Assembly: GCA_045536365.1 (NCBI GenBank)
Contig: JAZSNL010000018.1
Span: forward strand, 1-64,000
Source of the DNA: JAZSNL01 sp045536365
GTDB taxonomy: Bacteria; Bacillota_I; Bacilli_A; ML615J-28; CAG-313
Length of the DNA: 64,000 nt
Direction of reading: 5' to 3'
This document shows, one piece after another, positions 24,229-32,765 of the stretch. The translations under genes were made by a program, and so were the position numbers. Below the pieces are notes generated by a model. It searched no databases. It was not told the origin of the DNA and was given only the letters and a program-made list of their open reading frames with translations. Every line of letters starts with the position of its first letter. Position 1 is the stretch's first letter.

Positions 24229-25495
24229 ATGTTTAATATTTGATACAAATGCTTTATTAGATTTGTATGCATTAAAAAAAGATACAACAGAAGAAATAAT
24301 AAATGCAATAAAAACATGTGATTTTCAAATCGTAATTCTACCACAAGTTTATTCAGAGTATTATGATAAATACAAAGCAAATCGTACTAAGACAAGTTCT
24401 AGGAATCCTATTAATTTATTTGAGAAAAATTTTAATTTTCAAAAGCAAAAGATATCACCACTAATTTCAAGTTTAAAATTAAATCATTTATCAAAAAAAT
24501 ATGACACAAAGATAGATGATTTAATTGATGAATTCTCACAGAACTTTGAAAGTTTTAAAAGTCAAATAGATGAAGAAATTAAAAATTTAAAACAAAATTT
24601 ATCGTTTGATTATACAAATGAACATGATGTGGTTAAGGACTTTGTTGATGAATACTATGATTCTAGCTTAGAATTAACAATAGCAAATAAACTAGATTTA
24701 GTTCAAAGGTTTGAAAATAGAATTAAATTACATTTGAAACCTGGGGTAACAGATAGTGACAAGAAAGAGAATACTTATGGTGATATGTTCATTTGGTATG
24801 ATATTTTAAAATTAGGATCTAATTATGATGAAATTTATTTTATAGAAAATGAAAAAAAGGATGATTGGTGGGAAAAACGCTCTTCGAATAAAATCGATCC
24901 TTGCCTTTTAAAAGAATTTAAAGAAAATAATTCTTCAGAATTATATATGTTTCACTTGATAGATTTTTGTGAAAAATATTTAGCTGAGCATATGAGTGTA
25001 AAATCTCTTCAAGAAGTTTGCAATATTAGAAAAGATATTAAAAGAGATATAAACGAAGGCAAGTTTTTAGAGCATTATGAAAATGTACTATATGATTGTA
25101 ACAAGATTCAGAGGGATTTAGAAGAGCATTTGAATTGTCAGGTTATAAATGGTGGTAACATTGATGAAATACATGACTTTGATATAGATGATATTAAGAT
25201 ATCTAATTTAATATATGAAGAAGGGTCTATTAGTAGTGATGTTATAGTTAAATCAAAAGCCATGATAAATTTAACTGGGATAGTGAGGGTTTATTATTTT
25301 AAAGAAAGTGTTGAGTATTTTATGATAAATGTTGAAATGATTTATGATCTAGTTATGCGTTTATCAATAAATTTTGAAGATGGGAATGTATTAATATCTC
25401 CTAATGGTTATCAGATAAACTTTGATGATTTTAATAAAATTGAGAAATTACTTGATCTTTCATGCGAAGAGCATGATTATGAGGAATATTATTAA
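24221..25495 (+). CDS. PIN-like domain protein (PIN_8/DUF4935 type)
   Basis: 424 residues. The N-terminus has the PIN start CLIFDTNALLDLY (Asp8), a conserved Glu in VYSEYYD, a long helical insertion (about 60-165) and the second acidic cluster in TYGDMFIWYDIL with EIYFIENEKKDDW. These match the PIN-like DUF4935/PIN_8 family of predicted RNases seen in bacterial defence loci. The C-terminal about 150 residues form a separate beta-rich domain of unknown role. The start lies inside the end of the phosphorylase gene (GGGGGT site), implying coupling. A short decayed tail (about 25540-25606) follows. The predicted role is RNA cleavage by the toxic partner. Confidence 0.75.
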   Translation: MSKCLIFDTNALLDLYALKKDTTEEIINAIKTCDFQIVILPQVYSEYYDKYKANRTKTSSRNPINLFEKNFNFQKQKISPLISSLKLNHLSKKYDTKIDDLIDEFSQNFESFKSQIDEEIKNLKQNLSFDYTNEHDVVKDFVDEYYDSSLELTIANKLDLVQRFENRIKLHLKPGVTDSDKKENTYGDMFIWYDILKLGSNYDEIYFIENEKKDDWWEKRSSNKIDPCLLKEFKENNSSELYMFHLIDFCEKYLAEHMSVKSLQEVCNIRKDIKRDINEGKFLEHYENVLYDCNKIQRDLEEHLNCQVINGGNIDEIHDFDIDDIKISNLIYEEGSISSDVIVKSKAMINLTGIVRVYYFKESVEYFMINVEMIYDLVMRLSINFEDGNVLISPNGYQINFDDFNKIEKLLDLSCEEHDYEEYY

Positions 25496-25637
25496 TGTAA
25501 TAATTTTTAATAATATAAAAAAAATTTTGAAGAAATATGTTTTAGTGAATATCAAAATAATTTAAGCAATGATCAAGTAATTGATTTTCATAAATTAGTT
25601 AGTTGATTCAAAAAAAATCTTATAATAGGAGTAGTAT

Positions 25638-26294
25638 ATGTTAATAGCTGATAATATTTTAAGAGAAAAATTAAAAAATGTATATTTTGTAACAGGTAGT
25701 GGTAAAACGACCATTGCAAATGAAATGAGTAAACATTTAAACAATTGTTATGTATATCATACTGACAATAGAGGATCATTCTTTAAACTAGCTGATCCAA
25801 AATATCAACCTGCAATGTGCAGAGATGTTCCAGATTATTTTGCACTAGAAAAAGATGATGCACATAACTGGGAATGTAATATAGTAAAAGAATTTACTCC
25901 TATGATATTAATTGACTTAATTTATTTGTCTTCACAATATGATGTTGTAATCTGTGAAGGAGATATTAATTTAGAATTAATAATTGATGCAATAGTTAAA
26001 GAGAATATGGTGTATATAAAACATATAGGAAAAACTGGTGACTTTTTTGATAGACCAGAACAACGTCATATGTTAGATAGTATTATAAATGATAATTCTT
26101 TATCTGAAGAAGAAAAGCAATTAAAAATAGAAAAAATGTATGATATTGTTGGAAGACCAAATGAAGAAATAGTTGAAGATAGTATTCCTGATGTCATAAA
26201 AAATAATGACATTAAAGTAATAGTTAGATATTACGATAATACTGTAGAGGAAAATACCAACAAGGTTTTAAAGTATTTTAGGTTGAATAAATAA
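25638..26294 (+). CDS. P-loop kinase-like protein with incomplete Walker A
   Basis: 218 residues. VTGSGKTTIANEMS near residue 18 is clearly a P-loop, but the GxxxxGKT pattern lacks its first glycine (Phe or Val there), as if one or two residues were lost. The rest fits small nucleoside/shikimate kinase-like ATPases: YHTDNRGSFF substrate region, VVICEGD as Walker B-like strand, and a lid-like charged helix (SLSEEEKQ). AGGAG is upstream. Single gene with a terminator after it. It may be a kinase that has lost activity. Confidence 0.6.
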   Translation: MLIADNILREKLKNVYFVTGSGKTTIANEMSKHLNNCYVYHTDNRGSFFKLADPKYQPAMCRDVPDYFALEKDDAHNWECNIVKEFTPMILIDLIYLSSQYDVVICEGDINLELIIDAIVKENMVYIKHIGKTGDFFDRPEQRHMLDSIINDNSLSEEEKQLKIEKMYDIVGRPNEEIVEDSIPDVIKNNDIKVIVRYYDNTVEENTNKVLKYFRLNK

Positions 26295-26346
26295 AAAAGG
26301 GCTAATTGCCCTCTTGATTCTAAGAACTATAATAAGTTGATTTTAT

Positions 26347-26395
26347 AACAACGCCATAGCTTTTAACGTTCATGTTAGAGTGGCGTTGTTTTTAA
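26347..26395 (+). terminator. Terminator after the P-loop gene
   Basis: AACAACGCCA (26347-26356) pairs with TGGCGTTGTT (26381-26390), then TTT. The rest of the gap 26295-26682 holds the second copy of the 64-bp repeat and no gene. Confidence 0.75.
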
Positions 26396-26542
26396 TAATA
26401 TAGGTTAATAAAAAAATATATTTAAACAATAAACACAGAGGTTTTTTATCGATCTTACCATATTCATTGATTTTGTCTGATTATAAATAAAGCAAAGGTG
26501 AGATTAACTAAAAGTCTGTAAGTTTTATTCAAAAATACATCG

Positions 26543-26607
26543 AGACATTTAGTAAATGTGAAGTTAGGACATCACGATGAAAAGTCTGTGATGAGACAAC
26601 TTTAATA
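26543..26607 (+). repeat. 64-bp dispersed repeat, copy 2 (possible structured RNA)
   Basis: Related to 23296-23359. The hairpin arms CATTT/AAATG are fully paired here, while copy 1 has a one-base change closing a shorter stem. AGAC and GTCT are again conserved. Confidence 0.5.
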
Positions 26608-26682
26608 GAAAGAAAAAACTCTCTAATTACAATTCATGTAAAATCATTAATACCAATTGTTATTATTTGAAGAAATCAATTT

Positions 26683-27058
26683 ATGAAGGATAAGAAATTT
26701 AAAAAAGAGTTTATATTTATAAAAAAAGGTAAGATATATTTATTGATGCCGATTGTATTTTTTATTTTATATGGAATACTAGATTATATTAATATATCTA
26801 AAATTCTAAAAATTAATAATATTAATATGAATTTATTATCTATTTTTTTTGATTTTTTAATAGTTATCGTTTTGTATATAATTATATATTTTCAGATAGA
26901 TAAAAAAAGAATATGCATATATTATTTCAATAAAAATTATCTTTTATGATTTAGAGGTTCCTAAGAATGATGTTCAAAAAGAAATGTTATATGATATAAC
27001 CAAAAGATATAATCAATTATATAGAGAAATAACTAGAGCATCAATTTTTATAAAATAG
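26683..27058 (+). pseudogene. Frameshifted small membrane protein gene
   Basis: The first frame gives 88 residues with two membrane helices (about 17-34 and 48-70) and stops at 26949. One base out of frame, translation continues as YDLEVPKNDVQKEMLYDITK to a TAG at 27056, with natural composition. The two parts look like one protein of about 125 residues with a single-base indel near 26940. Family not recognised. Confidence 0.5.
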
Positions 27059-27156
27059 CGGATAAAATCCTATTTATTTTTAAATAAATTACAAAAAAAT
27101 TGTAAAATTTTGTCTAATATGATAAAATATTATTAAATTAGATTGATGGTGATAGT

Positions 27157-28053
27157 ATGAATTTAAAATATGATAAAAACAATATAAAAATATATAATGA
27201 TGATTGCTTAAATTTAGTCAAAAATTTATTAGATAATAGTGTGTCTTTGATTGTTACATCTCCACCTTATTGTATGAAAAAAGCCTATGAAAATAAAAGT
27301 GATGATATAAATACTTTTAATTTAAATAATGAATCTATCATTAAAGAGTGTATAAGGGTTTTAAAACCAGGTGGTAGTTTGTGCTGGCAAGTTGGTTATC
27401 ATGTTAATAAAAATGAAACCATTCCATTAGATATATTAATTTATAATATAGTTGATAAAATTAATAAAGATTTAGCAGATGAAAAAAAGTTAGTTTTAAG
27501 GAATAGAATAGTTTGGTCTTTTGGCCATGGTTTAAATGCGACGTTAAGATTTAGTGGAAGACATGAAACAATTTTGTGGTTTACAAAGGGAAATGAGTAT
27601 ACATTTAATTTGGATTGTGTAAGAATTCCTCAAAAATATCCAGGTAAGACTCATTCTAAAGGTAAGAAAAAAGGTCAAATAAGTGGTAACCCACTAGGTA
27701 AGAATCCAAGTGATGTTTGGGATATACCAAATGTAAATGCAAATCACGTAGAAAAAACAGAGCATCCCTGTCAGTTTCCAGAAGCATTAGTACAAAGATT
27801 AATATTAGCCTTGACTAATGAGAATGAAGTAGTATTAGATCCATATCTAGGATCAGGAACTACAGCTCTTGCTTGTTACCTTAATAATAGGAATTTTTTA
27901 GGATCCGAATTAGAAGAGCAATACATTGATATATGTTTAAAAAGATTAGAAGATGCAGAACAAAATATAGTAAAAATTAGAGAAGATATTCCTGTTAAGC
28001 AACCAGATCCAAATACAAAAGTTGCAAGAAAACCGGATAACTTTTTGTGGTGA
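27157..28053 (+). CDS. Site-specific DNA methyltransferase (beta class, N4/N6 amino)
   Basis: 298 residues with catalytic motif IV TSPPY (residues 34-38) before the SAM-binding motif I DPYLGSGTT (228-236), the beta-class order. PGGSLCWQVG and HPCQFPEALVQRLI are further class motifs. SPPY fits N4-cytosine or N6-adenine MTases; the base cannot be told by eye. Full length. The downstream DGQHR gene starts 5 bp after this stop (28059), with its Shine-Dalgarno over the stop codon, so the pair is one module. It likely protects DNA from the partner, or marks it for recognition. Confidence 0.87.
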   Translation: MNLKYDKNNIKIYNDDCLNLVKNLLDNSVSLIVTSPPYCMKKAYENKSDDINTFNLNNESIIKECIRVLKPGGSLCWQVGYHVNKNETIPLDILIYNIVDKINKDLADEKKLVLRNRIVWSFGHGLNATLRFSGRHETILWFTKGNEYTFNLDCVRIPQKYPGKTHSKGKKKGQISGNPLGKNPSDVWDIPNVNANHVEKTEHPCQFPEALVQRLILALTNENEVVLDPYLGSGTTALACYLNNRNFLGSELEEQYIDICLKRLEDAEQNIVKIREDIPVKQPDPNTKVARKPDNFLW

Positions 28054-28058
28054 GATAT

Positions 28059-29798
28059 ATGAAAACAAATAAAAAAAGAAAGAAAAAAATAACTAAAGAA
28101 GAAAAATTAAAATTACAAGAAAAAAAGGAAGCTGATAAATTTTCCAATACAATTTTTAAGATTTTTTCTAACTCGGGATTTGAACATTATAATACAAAAA
28201 ATTGGCATTTTGATTTGGGCGGTAGGAACAATGAAATAGATAATACTTTTTGTTTAGAAAATGTTATTATTTTTTGTGAAGATACAACATCAGAGGATAA
28301 AAGAAGTGATCATTTGGTAAAAAAGAAAGAAACATTTGAAATTATTTTGGAGAAGAAAGATGAATTTTTAAATTTATTTGCTGAAAAGTTTCCAGGATTT
28401 GATAAAAATGCATACAAAAACAGATGGAAGTTTTTTTATTTGTACTTTACTAAAGGAAAAATAGATTTTACAAGTGAAGATTATGTAAGATACAATCCTA
28501 TTATTTTGGTAAAAGAAGCGGAAAAAAATTATTTTATTCAAATGTCTAGTTGTATTAAAAAATCTTTTAGATATGAAATATTGAAATTTTTGAAAATTGA
28601 AGAGAAAGATTTTGGTAAGGCACGTCCATCTAGTAGTTCTCAAGATTTAGATGTTTCAATTATATATCCAGAGCAAACATGTGGAGATACTCAAGGAGTT
28701 CGTTTTGTTTCGTTTATGATGTCACCACAAGAATTAATTAAAAGAGCCTATGTTTTGAGAAAAGATAGTTTTTTTGAGCAAGCATTAATGTATCAAAGAA
28801 TGATAATTAAGAATAAGTTAATTAAAATTAGAAAATACATTTCAGTTAATAAAACTACTTTTTTTAATAATATTATAGTTAGTTTGCCTAATGAAGTTAG
28901 TTTTACTGATAAAAATTCAAAAGTAATTAAACTAGAAGAAATAACTAGTTATGAATATTATAATATGAATATTAAAGGCGGATTTAATTCTATAGGAATA
29001 ATTGATGGGCAGCACAGAGTATATGGGTTTTATGAAGACAGTAATGAAAATGATGAGCTGGAAAAAGAGATATCTAAATATCGTGATGAGTTGAATTTAT
29101 TAGTAACTGGAATTATATTTCCTCCTTCATGGAGTGATGAGAGAAGACGAAAATATGAAAGTCAACTTTTTTTAGATATAAATGATAATGCCAAAAATAT
29201 AAATTCTCAATTAATAATAGATATTAAACAAATTACTAAACCTTTTGAAGATGTAGCTATTGCCAAAAGTGTTATTTTAAATTTAAATGAAAGAGGCATT
29301 TTATCAGGATTGTTTGAATTATCAGAATTGGAAAAAGGGACAATCAAAGTAGCTTCAGTTGTCAAGTATGCATTATCAAAATTAGTTTCTTTAAAAGAAG
29401 CTAATAATGGTTTTTATAAATATTGGTTAGAAGATGGTAATCATAGATTTTTAAAACAGGATGATGAATTGGAAGAATTGAATAAATACATTGAATATTG
29501 TGCGGATAGAATAAGACGATATTTTATTGCTATTAGTATAGCTTTCAAAAAAGATTGGGAAAATAAAGATAGTAAGATTTTTAAAATAATAGGTTTTAAT
29601 GGATTACTAATAGCTTTATATAAATCTTTAAAAATAACAAATGGCTTTCAAAATACACGATATTATATCAATGTTTTTAAGGGTATAGATTTTCATTTTT
29701 CTGATTCTACGTTTGCTTACTCAGGAAGTAAATATAGTGCTTTTGCTGATGAAATCATAGCTGTTTGTTTTATTAAAGAGAGTGTAGTTGCAGCTTAA
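28059..29798 (+). CDS. DGQHR-domain (DndB-like) protein with possible nuclease N-terminus
   Basis: 579 residues. The signature IGIIDGQHRVYGF lies in the middle (about 315-327), as in DGQHR/DndB-related proteins of DNA-modification loci. A Lys-rich N-terminus leads into a segment (about 45-105) with NEIDNTF and IIFCEDTT, resembling a restriction-like E-(x)-D...E-x-T core. ATG 28059 is chosen over GTG 28047 because GGTGAG sits just before it. It overlaps functionally with the MTase, which ends 5 bp upstream. A DGQHR protein paired with a beta-class MTase, without dnd genes, suggests a distinct restriction or anti-phage module; nuclease activity is inferred. Confidence 0.72.
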   Translation: MKTNKKRKKKITKEEKLKLQEKKEADKFSNTIFKIFSNSGFEHYNTKNWHFDLGGRNNEIDNTFCLENVIIFCEDTTSEDKRSDHLVKKKETFEIILEKKDEFLNLFAEKFPGFDKNAYKNRWKFFYLYFTKGKIDFTSEDYVRYNPIILVKEAEKNYFIQMSSCIKKSFRYEILKFLKIEEKDFGKARPSSSSQDLDVSIIYPEQTCGDTQGVRFVSFMMSPQELIKRAYVLRKDSFFEQALMYQRMIIKNKLIKIRKYISVNKTTFFNNIIVSLPNEVSFTDKNSKVIKLEEITSYEYYNMNIKGGFNSIGIIDGQHRVYGFYEDSNENDELEKEISKYRDELNLLVTGIIFPPSWSDERRRKYESQLFLDINDNAKNINSQLIIDIKQITKPFEDVAIAKSVILNLNERGILSGLFELSELEKGTIKVASVVKYALSKLVSLKEANNGFYKYWLEDGNHRFLKQDDELEELNKYIEYCADRIRRYFIAISIAFKKDWENKDSKIFKIIGFNGLLIALYKSLKITNGFQNTRYYINVFKGIDFHFSDSTFAYSGSKYSAFADEIIAVCFIKESVVAA

Positions 29799-30060
29799 AA
29801 TTTAAACGATAATTATTAGCATATTAATTATATGGTTTTAAATTCTCAATTATTATGTAATATAATGGATTTATGTAAATGATTAGGAGAAGCACAAGTA
29901 GGCATTGAATATGAACTCAATAAGATTGATAAAGTAGAATTATTTAATGGTACTGATCTCGTGAAAAATGTTACAATATCAGTGGATAGATTACATAAGA
30001 TGAGATAAACTTTACTGCTGAACAATTAGAAAAATATTATAAGAATAGAAATTAATTTGA
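29799..30060 (+). pseudogene. Coding debris in the 29799-30497 gap
   Basis: About 700 bp without an intact gene. A fragment near 29885 reads GEAQVGIEYELNKIDKVEL, then LVKNVTISVDRLHKMR and stop; a frameshifted tail (FTAEQLEKYYKNRN) ends near 30055. Its first 17 nt (29885-29901) are identical to 40101-40117 in the istA fossil. The rest of the gap (30100-30400) shows nothing I can name. Confidence 0.35.
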
Positions 30061-30098
30061 GGCTAGAGCATTATTGTAGTGCTTTAGCTTTTTCTTTT
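30061..30098 (+). terminator. Terminator-like hairpin
   Basis: GCTAGAGCA (30062-30070) pairs with TGCTTTAGC (30080-30088), followed by a T-rich tract. Confidence 0.7.
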
Positions 30099-30402
30099 AG
30101 TGTTAAGTGTTATTGGTGTAGCATAAATAAAGATAATTCTATAACTTTTTTAAAAAAGAAGAATATATATACTTTTATATGTTAGACTATATTATCTTAC
30201 ATTTTGTAGAATTAATAGGATTAATTTGTATACTTAAAATACATAATGCATTATGAGACCCTGGCAGATTTCAACACCTATTTTAAGGGCTGTAGCAGAT
30301 TATTAATTCAAAAGATGGGAAATAACAGGGGTATTAATTTTTGCTGATGAGGACTAGTATTTTGTTCTATTTATTATTAGAAAAAAGATTTCAATTAAAA
30401 AA

Positions 30403-30420
30403 TAAGTTAAGCTTAACTTA
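30403..30420. promoter_or_regulatory. 18-bp perfect palindrome, operator candidate
   Basis: TAAGTTAAGCTTAACTTA sits 6 bp before the -35 box of the promoter at 30427. The related half-site TTAAGTT recurs after the -10 box. Confidence 0.65.
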
Positions 30421-30426
30421 AAACAC

Positions 30427-30455
30427 TTGACAAGAAAAAATACATGTGATATACT
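30427..30455 (+). promoter_or_regulatory. Promoter of the fused methyltransferase-specificity gene
   Basis: TTGACA (30427-30432), 17-bp spacer, TATACT (30450-30455). Confidence 0.75.
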
Positions 30456-30465
30456 GTTCTTAGTT

Positions 30466-30485
30466 TTAAGTTAATACAAACTTAA
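30466..30485. promoter_or_regulatory. Inverted repeat over the 5-prime UTR, second operator candidate
   Basis: TTAAGTT, 6-bp gap, AACTTAA. It shares the AAGTTAA half-site with the palindrome at 30403-30420, so the promoter is flanked by two related sites. Confidence 0.6.
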
Positions 30486-30506
30486 ATTCAGAGAGAGGTG
30501 ACTATT

Positions 30507-32132
30507 TTGCAAACAAAAGAATTAAATTTAGTATCATATTTTAGAGGAGAAGTTTCTGAAGAAAGAATTGCTAATTATTTATTAGCAACAACGTATTTAT
30601 ATTATAAACCAAATGGAAAATTCTGTGAAGGTGCTATTTCATTAGTTTTAGATCTTACAGACAAACAAAGAGAAACTTTATATGAATTTGTAAAACAATA
30701 TGATGATCAAAAAAATATAATAGATTTGTATTATTCTATAAAAAGAAAATATGCTAAATATACTGGAAGTATAAGTGCAAACTTACAAGTTAATCAATTA
30801 ATTACTAAACTTCTTAAACTAGATGATGATGAAACAATTTTTGATTTGTGTTCAGGTGATGGTGAATTTTTGTTCCAGGTTTGTAAAGAAAGTAATAAAA
30901 CATTAAAATATAAAGGAATTGAAATCAACATTGATTATAATTTAATTTGTCAATTAATATTTGATTTATTAGAAGTGAATTATAGTTTTAAAAATGGAAA
31001 TGCTCTTTTTGAAAATTTTGATAATTATGATAAAGGATTTATTTTTCCTCCTTTTGGAATGAAATACACTGATGATACATATCAAAAATTTCTTACTGTC
31101 AATAAATTATTATTTAATAGTAGAACAACATCAGAATGGTTTTTCGTGGATAGATTAATAAATAAAATGAACATTAACGGACGATCTATCGCATTATTAT
31201 GTGGTAAACCATTGTTTTCTGCTGCAGATACAGAATATAGAAATCATTTGTTAGATAATAAACTTATTGAAGGTATAATTGAGTTACCTGCAGGAGCATT
31301 ATTACCATTTATTGGAATTCAAACAACAATCTTAATATTCAGTAATAACAATGAAAATGTAAAAATCATTGATGGAAATTTGTATTCAAGTAAAAATAAA
31401 AAGTCAAAAGAAATTGAAATAGATATTAATAGTTTAGTTAATGACTATTTTAATGGTAAGTGTACACTATTATCATATAACGATGTTAAAGAAAAAAATA
31501 CTTTCGTAGTAAGTAATCTTACATCAAAACCTAAAGAAATTAAATTTGCAAAAGTTCTAAGCTCTGTTGCAAATATTTCACAAGGTTCTCAATATACAAT
31601 TTCTAATTTTAAAGATAGAATTACTGAAGAAAAAACAGATTATAGAATTTTAACATCAAGTGAAATGGATAATGGCTACATTAATTGGGATGCATTATTA
31701 AATATTAAAAATGATGATGTTAAATTACTTAAACATAGATTACAAAAAAATGATTTAGTAATGACATCAAAAAGTTCAAAAGTTAAAATTGCTGTTGTCG
31801 ATTTTGAACCAGAAGATAATGTTATCGTAACAGGTGGAATGTTTATTATTCGTCCTAATACTGAAGAAATAAATCCAGTATTTTTAAAAATGTTTTTTGA
31901 GTCAAATGTTGGTATTGAATTATTAAAGTCTATTCAAAAGGGACAAATAGTTCCAACAATTCCAACTAGTATGCTGAAACAATTAACTATATCTTGTCCT
32001 CCAATTGAAGAACAAAATTTATATGCTAAGAAGTATAATTCAAAATTAAATATGTATATTGCTATGAAAAAGGAATTAGAAGAATTAGAGTATACAATTA
32101 AAAATTTTTATGAAAGTATTATAGAGGAATAG
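30507..32132 (+). CDS. Fused N6-methyltransferase-specificity protein with substituted catalytic motif
   Basis: 541 residues. The N-terminal about 330 residues are HsdM-like with motif I FDLCSGDGEFL. Motif IV reads FPPFG in place of the usual NPPFG, so the catalytic Asn is Phe and the enzyme may not methylate. The C-terminal about 200 residues match a type I HsdS target-recognition half: a TRD followed by IPTSMLKQLTISCPPIEEQ and a helical spacer. TTG 30507 is preferred to GTG 30498, since GAGAGAGGTGA precedes it at good spacing. The small gene after it (4 bp) is interrupted. Possibly a DNA-binding regulator or a decoy derived from a type IIG/I enzyme. Confidence 0.75.
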   Translation: MQTKELNLVSYFRGEVSEERIANYLLATTYLYYKPNGKFCEGAISLVLDLTDKQRETLYEFVKQYDDQKNIIDLYYSIKRKYAKYTGSISANLQVNQLITKLLKLDDDETIFDLCSGDGEFLFQVCKESNKTLKYKGIEINIDYNLICQLIFDLLEVNYSFKNGNALFENFDNYDKGFIFPPFGMKYTDDTYQKFLTVNKLLFNSRTTSEWFFVDRLINKMNINGRSIALLCGKPLFSAADTEYRNHLLDNKLIEGIIELPAGALLPFIGIQTTILIFSNNNENVKIIDGNLYSSKNKKSKEIEIDINSLVNDYFNGKCTLLSYNDVKEKNTFVVSNLTSKPKEIKFAKVLSSVANISQGSQYTISNFKDRITEEKTDYRILTSSEMDNGYINWDALLNIKNDDVKLLKHRLQKNDLVMTSKSSKVKIAVVDFEPEDNVIVTGGMFIIRPNTEEINPVFLKMFFESNVGIELLKSIQKGQIVPTIPTSMLKQLTISCPPIEEQNLYAKKYNSKLNMYIAMKKELEELEYTIKNFYESIIEE

Positions 32133-32136
32133 AATA

Positions 32137-32547
32137 TTGGCATACACACAAGCACAACAAAGCAAAATTTTACAAAAGATAATCGCAAAAGTTCGTTATG
32201 AAATTGAAATGGCCTGTGAAAATGATGAAATCAACGAATTATTAGATAAATATGGTATTTCATTAGAAGAAGGTTGTATGCCAGTAAATCGTAGAACTCA
32301 TAGAATATTAGTTCTTGGAGATTTAGCCGGTAAGGAAAATGATTATAAAAAAGCTGCTAAGAATATGGGTATTAGTGAAAAGCAATTAGAGTTTATATCA
32401 GATTTCAAAGAGTTAAAAAGATTCAATACAATAACATTAGCTTATTCTAACGTATATTCAGATATTATTTTTGGCCCTAATCCACACAAGCAAGTTGGTA
32501 TGGGTGATCATAGTAGCTTTTTAGCTGCAATTAAAAATGAACCATAA
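32137..32547 (+). CDS. Uncharacterised protein cut short by an in-frame TAA
   Basis: 136 residues starting at TTG with GAGGAA upstream, 4 bp after the methyltransferase gene. The C-terminal half (RILVLGDLAGKENDY, then SDIIFGPNPHKQVGMGDHSS) looks like a small Rossmann-type fold with a GP.PHK turn; the family is not recognised. After the TAA at 32545 the same frame continues KYPRVIEAKANCELKITISN to a TGA at 32656-32658, adding 36 plausible residues. The native protein was probably about 172 residues, so this copy is likely truncated by a nonsense change. Confidence 0.55.
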   Translation: MAYTQAQQSKILQKIIAKVRYEIEMACENDEINELLDKYGISLEEGCMPVNRRTHRILVLGDLAGKENDYKKAAKNMGISEKQLEFISDFKELKRFNTITLAYSNVYSDIIFGPNPHKQVGMGDHSSFLAAIKNEP

Positions 32548-32765
32548 AAATACCCAAGAGTAATTGAAGCAAAAGCAAATTGTGAATTAAAAATTACAAT
32601 ATCAAATTTTAAAGATGCTTTGTTTAAAACTAGATTAATAGAAAATAATTATTGTTGATAAAAAGTAGCTTTAAAAAGTAAATAAAGAATAATAAAGTAG
32701 AATATTTTGTCAAAATATGTTATAATATATTTAATAATTAATAATTAAAAATCAGGAGTTACGAA

